From: Crocinitomicaceae bacterium
GTDB lineage: Bacteria; Bacteroidota; Bacteroidia; Flavobacteriales_D; Crocinitomicaceae
NCBI GenBank assembly: GCA_015662935.1
Contig: DQTF01000070.1
Location: 1-14,345, forward strand
DNA length: 14,345 nt
Reading direction: 5' to 3'
The translations under genes and the position numbers were made by a program. Within the stretch, counting starts at the first letter, position 1; each line of letters opens with the position of its first letter. Below are positions 7,122 to 13,591 of this stretch, piece by piece. The notes below the pieces were generated by a model. The model had not been told where the DNA came from. It did no database searches and saw only the letters and a list, made by a program, of their open reading frames with translations.

Positions 7122-7199
7122 TTAAAACACATTCTTCATTTCTTGAGCCGACTTTCTTAAAATCTCCATTAATTGAATATCTTTATCCTCAAACAACAT
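7122..7199 (-). CDS. Possible 25-codon small ORF or gene remnant
   Basis: On the minus strand an ATG at 7197-7199 opens a 25-residue reading frame, rich in charged residues and plausibly helical (it contains EDKDIQLMEILRKSAQEMKN), ending at TAA 7122-7124. The frame stays open upstream to 7223. It looks more protein-like than chance AT-rich sequence, but there is no good ribosome binding site and no recognised family. It lies 21 bases upstream of the GT-C-like gene on the same strand and occupies most of the gap to the enoyl-CoA hydratase gene. It may be a small leader peptide, the tail of a decayed gene, or chance. Confidence 0.25.
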   Translation of the reverse strand: MLFEDKDIQLMEILRKSAQEMKNVF

Positions 7200-7225
7200 T
7201 TCGATAAACTCAACACATAGGAATT

Positions 7226-8002
7226 ATGTACAACAATATCATATCAGAGCAAAAAGGGCAGATTAATTACATTACTATTAATCGTCCCAAGCAAATGAAC
7301 GCGCTTAATAAAGAAACAATTGAAGAATTACATCAAGCAATGAAAAGCGCAGATGAGAATTCAGAGATTGGCGTAATTATTTTAACAGGTTCAGGAGAAA
7401 AAGCATTTGTTGCAGGAGCAGATATCAAAGAATTTGCAGATTTTTCTATTTCACAAGGTGGAGAATTAGCAATGAATGGTCAGAAAATACTTTTTTCATT
7501 TATGGAGAATTTGTCAACGCCAATAATTGCTGCAGTGAATGGTTTTGCACTCGGCGGAGGATTAGAATTAGCAATGGCATCGCACATTCGTGTGGCTTCG
7601 AGCAACGCAAGAATGGGATTGCCCGAAGTTTCTTTGGGAGTCATTCCAGGTTACGGAGGTACGCAACGCTTAACGCAACTCGTTGGAAAAGGAAAAGCCA
7701 ACGAAATGGTTTTCACTGCCGGAATGATTAAAGCAGACGATGCTCTTTCGTGGGGATTGGTAAATTATGTCGTTGAACCAGAAGAATTAATCGCAAAAGC
7801 AGAAGATATTGCCGGAAGAATTTTAAAGAACTCGGCAAGTGCTATAAGTTCTGCTATCAGAGCAATAAACGCCAATTTTGAGGACGGAGTAAATGGTTTT
7901 GAGGTCGAAATTGAAGAATTCGGAAAGTGCTTCGGAACAGCAGACTTCAAAGAAGGAACAACGGCATTTATGGAGAAAAGAAAAGCAAATTTTAGAGGAT
8001 AA
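7226..8002 (+). CDS. Enoyl-CoA hydratase/isomerase family protein (crotonase fold)
   Basis: A 258-residue soluble enzyme of the crotonase superfamily, normal length for a stand-alone hydratase. It carries the CoA/oxyanion-hole segment AFVAGADIKEFA, then ALGGGLELAMASHIR with E114, and MGLPEVSLGVIPGYGGTQRL with E134. The two glutamates are 20 residues apart and correspond to the catalytic pair (Glu144 and Glu164) of rat mitochondrial enoyl-CoA hydratase, so hydration of a trans-2-enoyl-CoA such as crotonyl-CoA is the likely reaction. The chain length preferred cannot be read; a role in fatty-acid beta-oxidation, branched-chain amino-acid breakdown or short-chain interconversion is possible. The ATG has AGGA (7219-7222) three bases upstream. 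The stop is two bases before the start region of the flippase gene, so the two are probably cotranscribed although their functions seem unrelated. Confidence 0.93.
   Translation: MYNNIISEQKGQINYITINRPKQMNALNKETIEELHQAMKSADENSEIGVIILTGSGEKAFVAGADIKEFADFSISQGGELAMNGQKILFSFMENLSTPIIAAVNGFALGGGLELAMASHIRVASSNARMGLPEVSLGVIPGYGGTQRLTQLVGKGKANEMVFTAGMIKADDALSWGLVNYVVEPEELIAKAEDIAGRILKNSASAISSAIRAINANFEDGVNGFEVEIEEFGKCFGTADFKEGTTAFMEKRKANFRG
7994..7999 (+). promoter_or_regulatory. Shine-Dalgarno-like AGAGGA that supports a TTG start for the flippase gene
   Basis: AGAGGA sits inside the last codons of the enoyl-CoA hydratase gene, five bases before the TTG at 8005. Such a motif is uncommon in this AT-rich window and fixes the flippase start at TTG, since no ATG occurs near the N terminus. 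Confidence 0.55.
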
Positions 8003-8004
8003 AA

Positions 8005-9459
8005 TTGAGTTCAATTAAAAAATTAGTCGGACAGACAGCCATTTATGGTTTACCAACAATTGTTGGTAGACTGCTGAACTATTTTTTAGTGCCGCTATAT
8101 ACTAGTCCAGGGAAGTTTAAACCTTCTGAATACGGTGTTTTATCCGAGTTGTATGCTTGGGTCACTTTTATGATTATTCTACTTCCTCTCGGGATGGAGA
8201 CGGCATTTTTTAAGTTTATTAACGAGAAAGAAGATAAAGACAAAGTTTTTCGGAATAGTTTTATTACCGTCGCAGTTTTTAGTTTGTCTTTTTATATTCT
8301 TGTATTCTTTGGAAGTCAGAGTATTGCAAATTGGCTAGGGTATCCTAATCATGTTGAGTTTGTAATATTAATGGCTGGGATTGTTTCTATTGATGCAGTT
8401 ACAGCTCTACCAATGGCAAAGTTACGTTCCGATAGTAAGGCGAAAAAATTCGCAACAATCCATTTTACAGCAATCATAGTTAACATTGTCTTAAACTTAT
8501 TAATTATTGGTTTTTTATTCAATCCAAAAGAACCAATGGAAGCAGTTTTGCTTATTCTGTTGGCGAATTTATTAGCATCGGCTGTTAAAGTTATTGGGAC
8601 GCATCAAGATTTTATTGGAGTTAAATGGACGTTTGATAAGGTGTTGGCTAAAGAGATGCTACGTTACTCATTACCCCTAGTTGTTGCCGGTTTTGCCGGA
8701 ATGATAAACGAAACGTTAGACCGAGTAATGATGAAACCTTTACTCATGAGCGCAGGTGAAACGAGAAAACACGCTTTAGGACAAGTTGGAATTTACAGCG
8801 CTGTTTACAAGCTGGCAATGATAGTAACCATCTTTTTGCAAGCCTATCGCTATGCTGCAGAGCCTTTCTTTTTCTCCCATGCGAAAAATGAAAATAGAAA
8901 TGTTTTATATGTGAAAATTATGAACTATTTCATTGCGGCAGTTTGCATCATTTTTATGGGTGTTTCTATGAATATCGACATCTTCAAGCATTTCATTCGA
9001 AGTGAGGTTTATTGGGTAGGATTAGGAGTCGTTCCTATTCTCTTAATAGCAAACGTTTTCTTAGGGATTTATATCAATCAATCTATTTGGTATAAGTTAA
9101 GTGGACAAACCCGATTTGGTGCATACATTGCTATCGGTGGTGCAACAATTACTGTCCTAATCAACCTTATTTTTATCCCAATTTACGGTTTTTGGGCTTC
9201 TGCTTGGGCAACGTTGATTGTCTATGCACTACAAATGATAGCATCTTACTTATTGGGGCAAAAGTATTATCCGATTAACTATAACCTGAGAAAATTTGCA
9301 CTGTATTTCGGTGTCGCTTTGTTCTTCTTCTTAGTCACTCATTTCGTTGATTTAGATCCGACAAAAATGACGATTCGTAAATTCTTCTTCCATAATTCAT
9401 TGATTTTATTGTATGTAGCAATGGTGTGGAGAATTGAGAAAGGGAAAATCAAAGCTTAA
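8005..9459 (+). CDS. Polysaccharide flippase, Wzx/MOP-superfamily type
   Basis: A 484-residue polytopic inner-membrane protein with about twelve to fourteen helices and almost no soluble domain. The N terminus (SSIKKLVGQTAIYGLPTIVG, then RLLNYFLVPLYT) is typical of Bacteroidota proteins annotated as polysaccharide or O-antigen export proteins. Members of the MOP superfamily flip undecaprenyl-linked oligosaccharides to the outer face of the inner membrane; a MurJ-like role is less likely from length and N-terminal sequence but cannot be excluded. The second half repeats the pattern of the first (AKEMLRYSLPLVVAGFAGMINETLDR), as expected for this fold. The start is TTG at 8005, supported by AGAGGA upstream and because translation from the first internal Met (about residue 56) would delete the first helix. 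It is followed by 148 non-coding bases before dut. Confidence 0.88.
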   Translation: MSSIKKLVGQTAIYGLPTIVGRLLNYFLVPLYTSPGKFKPSEYGVLSELYAWVTFMIILLPLGMETAFFKFINEKEDKDKVFRNSFITVAVFSLSFYILVFFGSQSIANWLGYPNHVEFVILMAGIVSIDAVTALPMAKLRSDSKAKKFATIHFTAIIVNIVLNLLIIGFLFNPKEPMEAVLLILLANLLASAVKVIGTHQDFIGVKWTFDKVLAKEMLRYSLPLVVAGFAGMINETLDRVMMKPLLMSAGETRKHALGQVGIYSAVYKLAMIVTIFLQAYRYAAEPFFFSHAKNENRNVLYVKIMNYFIAAVCIIFMGVSMNIDIFKHFIRSEVYWVGLGVVPILLIANVFLGIYINQSIWYKLSGQTRFGAYIAIGGATITVLINLIFIPIYGFWASAWATLIVYALQMIASYLLGQKYYPINYNLRKFALYFGVALFFFLVTHFVDLDPTKMTIRKFFFHNSLILLYVAMVWRIEKGKIKA

Positions 9460-9532
9460 TTCTCAACGCTCTAACGTTTATAACTTCTCCGAAATTCAAC
9501 CCTTCTCAAGGCAGCAATCACTTAATCTTTCT

Positions 9533-9540
9533 TATTTTTG
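9533..9540 (+). promoter_or_regulatory. Candidate -7 promoter box upstream of dut
   Basis: TATTTTTG at 9533-9540 matches the Bacteroidota -7 consensus TAnnTTTG. It lies in the 148-base gap between the flippase gene and dut and would give a leader of about 60 bases. No clear TTTG -33 element is seen at the expected spacing. If real, it drives the dut-to-EnvC gene block. Confidence 0.4.
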
Positions 9541-9607
9541 AAGATTAGATTTTTGTTTCGAGCGTTCTAAAAACCGAAGGCTTGAATACTCAAAAGCTCC
9601 AATAATA

Positions 9608-10042
9608 ATGAAAGTAAAAATTATCAATCAATCAAAGCACGATTTACCATCCTATGAAACGATTGCGTCAGCAGGATTAGATGTGCGTGCGAACATTGAA
9701 GAATCAATTGAATTAAAACCGCTTGCAAGAACACTTGTGAAAACAGGATTATTCATGGAAATTCCAGTTGGCTACGAATGTCAAGTTCGTCCTCGTAGTG
9801 GATTGGCATTGAAAAAAGGAGTTTCCGTTTTGAATTCTCCTGGAACAATCGATGCAGATTATCGAGGAGAAGTAGGAGTGATTTTGGTCAACTTATCGGA
9901 TGAAACTTTTGTGATTGAGAATGGAGAAAGAATCGCTCAACTGGTCTTTGCGAAAGTAGAACAAGCAGAATGGGAGCAAGTAAAAAGATTAACAGAAACC
10001 GACCGAGGAGCAGGAGGATTTGGCTCAACGGGAGTAAAATAA
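9608..10042 (+). CDS. dut: dUTP diphosphatase
   Basis: A 144-residue trimeric all-beta dUTPase, the usual length. It hydrolyses dUTP to dUMP and pyrophosphate, which keeps uracil out of DNA and supplies the precursor of dTMP. All five family motifs are present: ASAGLDVRA (motif 1, D25), RPRSGLALKKG (motif 2, 61-71), GTIDADYRGEVG with the catalytic D84 (motif 3), GERIAQLVF (motif 4, 106-114), and the C-terminal lid RGAGGFGSTG (motif 5, 133-142). Nothing appears degraded. It is the first gene of a same-strand series in which the nucleotidyltransferase gene starts 31 bases after its stop; a candidate -7 box lies about 70 bases upstream of its ATG. Functionally it is the outlier in an otherwise envelope-related block. 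Confidence 0.98.
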   Translation: MKVKIINQSKHDLPSYETIASAGLDVRANIEESIELKPLARTLVKTGLFMEIPVGYECQVRPRSGLALKKGVSVLNSPGTIDADYRGEVGVILVNLSDETFVIENGERIAQLVFAKVEQAEWEQVKRLTETDRGAGGFGSTGVK

Positions 10043-10043
10043 A

Positions 10044-10075
10044 TGAAACATTGAAACATTAGAACATTAAATCAT
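10044..10075 (+). repeat. Octamer repeat running into the nucleotidyltransferase start codon
   Basis: The dut-nucleotidyltransferase spacer is made of four 8-base units: TGAAACAT, TGAAACAT, TAGAACAT and TAAATCAT. The first two are identical and the others differ at one to three positions. The last two bases of the final unit are the first two bases of the ATG at 10074. The array replaces any recognisable Shine-Dalgarno sequence. Confidence 0.75.
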
Positions 10076-11093
10076 GAAAATAATCGTACCAATGGCAGGC
10101 CGAGGAAGTAGACTTCGCCCACATACATTAACAGTGCCGAAACCATTGATTCCAGTGGCGGGTCAACCTATCGTTCATCGTTTGGTGAAAGACATTGCAG
10201 GAATTGTTGGAGAGAAAATAGAAGAAGTAGCTTTTATTTTAGGAGACCCAGCATTCTTTGGTGATGAGGTAGTTGCTAGTTTAACCAAATTAGCAGAAGA
10301 TTTAGGTGCAAAAGCGTCTATTTATCGCCAGAATGAACCTTTGGGAACAGGACACGCAATTATGTGCGCCAAAGATTCTCTTTCTGGACCAACTGTGATT
10401 GCTTATGCCGACACCTTGATTCAAGCCGACTTTCAATTAGATCCATCTGCCGATGCAGTGATTTGGGTGAAGCAAGTTGATGCGCCTGAAGCTTTTGGTG
10501 TCGTAAAATTGAATGACAAGCAAGAGATTGTAGAATTGGTTGAGAAACCACAAGAGTTTGTGAGTGACCAAGCTGTTATTGGTATTTATTATTTCAAAGA
10601 AGTGGCAGATTTGAAGGAAGAACTGCAACACGTCTTGGATAATAACATCATCAATGGTGGTGAATACCAAATCAATGACGGCATCCTTGGAATGATGGCG
10701 AAAGGAAAGGTTTTCAAAACCGGACAAGTGGATCAGTGGATGGATTGTGGAAACAAGAAAGTAACCGTTGAAACCAACCAGCAAGTTCTAAAAAATGAAC
10801 AGGCAAAAGGAGTGAATACCATTCATTCTTCGGTAATCCTGAAAAATTCTAAAATCATTGAGCCTTGTTTTATTGGAGAGAATGTGAAATTAGTCAACTC
10901 TATTGTTGGTCCTTTTGCATCAATTGGAGCAAATTCGGAAATTGTTTTTTCAGTAGTCAATAATTCGATAATTCAACATGAGGTAATCATTAAAAATACA
11001 GTGATAACAAATTCAATGATAGGCTCTAAATCGGAGTACAATGGTTTGGCGCGAGATTTGAGTTTAGGAGATTATTCTAAAGTGGATGAGTAA
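10074..11093 (+). CDS. Sugar-1-phosphate nucleotidyltransferase with left-handed beta-helix C terminus
   Basis: A 339-residue cytoplasmic enzyme of the RmlA/GlmU-like NDP-sugar pyrophosphorylase family, which joins a sugar-1-phosphate to an NTP. The nucleotide loop is MAGRGSRLRP (7-16) followed by TVPKPLIPVAGQP with K23. The first metal site is D113 in AYADT, where many relatives have GD; EKP follows at 157-159, and the second acidic site is D224 in WMDCGNK. From about residue 245 the protein shows irregular hexapeptide repeats rich in I/V/N (for example VILKNSKII, FIGENVKLV, SIVGPFASIGANSEI), a left-handed beta-helix that may bring oligomerisation or allostery. Sugar and nucleotide specificity cannot be told; thymidylyl- or uridylyl-transfer are both possible. 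The stop overlaps the start of the TPR lipoprotein gene by eight bases, so translation is probably coupled. Confidence 0.9.
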   Translation: MKIIVPMAGRGSRLRPHTLTVPKPLIPVAGQPIVHRLVKDIAGIVGEKIEEVAFILGDPAFFGDEVVASLTKLAEDLGAKASIYRQNEPLGTGHAIMCAKDSLSGPTVIAYADTLIQADFQLDPSADAVIWVKQVDAPEAFGVVKLNDKQEIVELVEKPQEFVSDQAVIGIYYFKEVADLKEELQHVLDNNIINGGEYQINDGILGMMAKGKVFKTGQVDQWMDCGNKKVTVETNQQVLKNEQAKGVNTIHSSVILKNSKIIEPCFIGENVKLVNSIVGPFASIGANSEIVFSVVNNSIIQHEVIIKNTVITNSMIGSKSEYNGLARDLSLGDYSKVDE

Positions 11094-12795
11094 ATATTTA
11101 TTACATATCGTTCTTATTCTTTTCATTGCAAATGCATGTGGAACGAAAAAAGTAGCGCAGAATTCTCCCAAACAAATTAGCAAGAAAGATTATCCTTATA
11201 TTACAAAGTTCCATGAAGGAATTAGATTAAAAACGAAGGGTAGAAAAGAAGAAGCAATTGCAAAATTTGAAGAGTGTTTAACCATCCGTCAAGATGATGA
11301 TGCTGTTTATTATGCGCTTTCTAAACTGGAGTTCTCAAAAGGGAATCTTGAGCAATCAGCAAATTACATCGTTAAAGCGAATGAGATTGATCCTGATAAC
11401 ACATGGTATATTCAAGAACTTGCATACATGTTTTATGAAACAGGAAATTTTGAAAAATCCGTTGCTGCTTTTGAACAACTAGTTGAAATTGAACCTCGTA
11501 ATGTGGATTGGCAATATGGTTATGCTGAAGCATTGGTGCGTGTTGGTAAAACAGAAAAAGCAATCGATGCGTTGAATAAAACGGAAGATCAGGTTGGAGC
11601 AAATCCACAATTGGCCATTCAAAAGTATCAGTTGTACATGGATTTAAAGAAGCCAGAAAAGGCGGTATCTGAATTGTCTGAAGCCAGAAAATTATTTCCA
11701 AAAGATGCACAACTAATAGCAAAACTGGTTGATCATTATTACAAGTATGGAGAACAACAAAAAGCAGTCGATATGTTGGAAGAGTTAGTGCTTGCAGACC
11801 CAGACAATGGGCGCGCGCATTTGACTTTAGCAGATGTTTATTTGCAAAAGAAAGATATGACTAAGGCTTATGAGCAACTTGAACTTGCTTTCCATTCTTC
11901 GGACATTGATTTGGATACAAAAATGAAGATTTTGATTACGATTTTAGAATCTTCCTCTAAGATTGATGAACCCGTTTACAAACTGGTTGATGAACTCATT
12001 CAAGTGCATCCAACTGAAGCAAAAGCGCATTCTATCAGGGGCGATTATTTATTGAGGGCAGAAAAAGATGAAGCGGCATTACTTTCCTACAAAGAGGCAT
12101 TGAAGTACGATAATTCACAGTTCCCAATATGGAATCAAGTGTTGATAATGGAATATCAGGCGAATGATTATCCGGCTTTATACGCCGATAGTAAAGAATG
12201 TTTGACTTTGTTTCCATCCATCTCAGTTGTTTACTTGTTAAATGGCGTAAGCTCAAATCAACTTGATAAATACGAAGAAGCTGTTGATGCCCTTTCTGTT
12301 GGAGTGGAGATGGTTGTAAAAGATAAAACTCTTGAAGCAGAGTTTTATGGGCAAATGGGAACTGCTTATTTTGGATTGAAAGATTTTGGTACAGGTAAAA
12401 AGAAGTACCAAAAGGCAATGATATTAGATACAAGAAGTACTTTGATTAAAAGCAATTATGCCTATCAATTGGCAAAAGCAAAGATTGATTTAGAGGGAGC
12501 AGAATCATTGGCAAAGCAAGCCGTTTTGAATTCTCCAAAGCAAGCACAATTTGTCGATACATATGGGTTTGTTCTTTTTCAGAAAGGAGAATTTAAAGAC
12601 GCAAAAGTGAAGTTCAAAGAAGCGTTTGATTTAGAAAATAACAATGGAGAAATAGCAGAGCATTTAGGAGATGTTGAATATAAGTTAGGCAATAATTCTC
12701 AAGCATTAACTTGGTGGAACAAGGCACATGATCTAGGAGTTGAGACTCCAATTCTTCAGAAAAAAATAACAGAAAAGAAGTATTATGAGGAATAA
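11086..12795 (+). CDS. TPR-repeat lipoprotein
   Basis: A 569-residue protein with a lipoprotein signal (MSKYLLHIVLILFIANAC; lipobox ANAC, acylated C18) followed by tetratricopeptide repeats along nearly the whole chain. Clear repeat units are seen near residues 45-145 (for example GRKEEAIAKFEECLTI and GNFEKSVAAFEQLVEIEP), 190-275, 320-350 and 400-560 (for example GEFKDAKVKFKEAFDLE). TPR superhelices bind other proteins, so this is probably a scaffold in the periplasm; the residues after the cysteine (GTKKVA) are basic and give no sign of surface export. It overlaps the nucleotidyltransferase gene by eight bases and the DUF4292 gene by eleven, which suggests a fixed stoichiometry with them. 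No enzymatic motif is seen. The partner is unknown; the LolB-like and EnvC-like products of the same message are natural candidates. Confidence 0.92.
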   Translation: MSKYLLHIVLILFIANACGTKKVAQNSPKQISKKDYPYITKFHEGIRLKTKGRKEEAIAKFEECLTIRQDDDAVYYALSKLEFSKGNLEQSANYIVKANEIDPDNTWYIQELAYMFYETGNFEKSVAAFEQLVEIEPRNVDWQYGYAEALVRVGKTEKAIDALNKTEDQVGANPQLAIQKYQLYMDLKKPEKAVSELSEARKLFPKDAQLIAKLVDHYYKYGEQQKAVDMLEELVLADPDNGRAHLTLADVYLQKKDMTKAYEQLELAFHSSDIDLDTKMKILITILESSSKIDEPVYKLVDELIQVHPTEAKAHSIRGDYLLRAEKDEAALLSYKEALKYDNSQFPIWNQVLIMEYQANDYPALYADSKECLTLFPSISVVYLLNGVSSNQLDKYEEAVDALSVGVEMVVKDKTLEAEFYGQMGTAYFGLKDFGTGKKKYQKAMILDTRSTLIKSNYAYQLAKAKIDLEGAESLAKQAVLNSPKQAQFVDTYGFVLFQKGEFKDAKVKFKEAFDLENNNGEIAEHLGDVEYKLGNNSQALTWWNKAHDLGVETPILQKKITEKKYYEE

Positions 12796-13591
12796 TAAAT
12801 TCTATGCTATATCACTATTGGTGTTAGTCATACTCACTTCTTGTTCTAGAAAAGGAACAGAAGATGCGGAGAAAGTTACGAAACATTCGAACCTTGAATT
12901 AAGAGATGTTCTTGACAGTCTTTCTTCGGTAGAGTATGAATGGTTTTATGCAAAAATATCAACAAAATATAAAGATACAGCGATGAATGTATCGTTTAAA
13001 ACGTCTGTAAGAATTAAAAAAGACAGCCTATTAAACACTTTAATAACCTACGCAAGAATCCCGGTGTACAACACTTTGTTGACTAAAGACTCTATCATTA
13101 TGGTAGATAAACGAGCAAAATGCGTGATGCATGAGAGTTTAGATTATTTCAGAAAGGAATATGCAATGGATGTGGAGTATGAGAATGCAGAAGAAATGTT
13201 TTTTGGCGCACCAATTGCTTATGATAGTGAGATGAAATATTACCGAGTCAATGATCCTTATTCTTATACCATATGTTCTCATAGAAAACGTGATATCAAA
13301 AGAAATGTTCGTAAGGATAAGCGCGAAATAGTTACGTATTATACACTTTCTAATGATTTAAAGAGTTTGAAGTCACAAAAGATTGAAAGCCCACAAGATA
13401 CATCTGTTGTGTTAATTGAGTACAAGCAAAGAGAATTGGTCAGCGGATTCTTTGTGCCGAAGAAAATTGAAATTACCATTTTTACTCCTCGTCAAGAGAT
13501 AAAAGTGTACATGGATTATAAAAAAACGAGAATCAACCATAAAGAGAAAATACACTTTGTAGTACCAGAAAAATATGAGGAATGTAAGTAA
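12785..13591 (+). CDS. DUF4292-type (LolB/LolA-like) lipoprotein
   Basis: A 268-residue lipoprotein with signal MRNNKFYAISLLVLVILTSC (lipobox LTSC, acylated C20). The mature part resembles the DUF4292 family, predicted to form a half-open beta-barrel like LolA and LolB: a run of amphipathic strands, the segment RIKKDSLLNTLITYARIPVYNT, and a C-terminal strand series ending in FVVPEKYEE. LolB receives lipoproteins at the outer membrane; whether this protein does so, or binds another lipid, is not shown by the sequence. The chain after the cysteine (SRKGTEDAE) lacks the immediate acidic surface-export signal. It overlaps the TPR gene by eleven bases upstream and the EnvC-like gene by seventeen bases downstream. 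DUF4292 assignment is from memory of the family pattern and context. Confidence 0.8.
   Translation: MRNNKFYAISLLVLVILTSCSRKGTEDAEKVTKHSNLELRDVLDSLSSVEYEWFYAKISTKYKDTAMNVSFKTSVRIKKDSLLNTLITYARIPVYNTLLTKDSIIMVDKRAKCVMHESLDYFRKEYAMDVEYENAEEMFFGAPIAYDSEMKYYRVNDPYSYTICSHRKRDIKRNVRKDKREIVTYYTLSNDLKSLKSQKIESPQDTSVVLIEYKQRELVSGFFVPKKIEITIFTPRQEIKVYMDYKKTRINHKEKIHFVVPEKYEECK

Noticed and set aside
7178..7185. TATCTTTA as a -7 box for the enoyl-CoA hydratase gene
   Set aside because: It differs from TAnnTTTG at the last base and no TTTG element occurs at proper spacing upstream; in such AT-rich sequence a near match is expected by chance.
9465..9566. Complementary segments AACGCTC (9465-9471) and GAGCGTT (9560-9566) as a terminator after the flippase gene
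   Set aside because: The arms are only seven bases long, nearly 90 bases apart, and no T tract follows the second arm, so they do not form a convincing intrinsic terminator.
10360..12433. Minus-strand open frames of 63-132 codons inside the nucleotidyltransferase and TPR genes
   Set aside because: They are shadows of strongly recognised plus-strand genes and have implausible compositions (many His, Leu, Gln), with no ribosome binding site.
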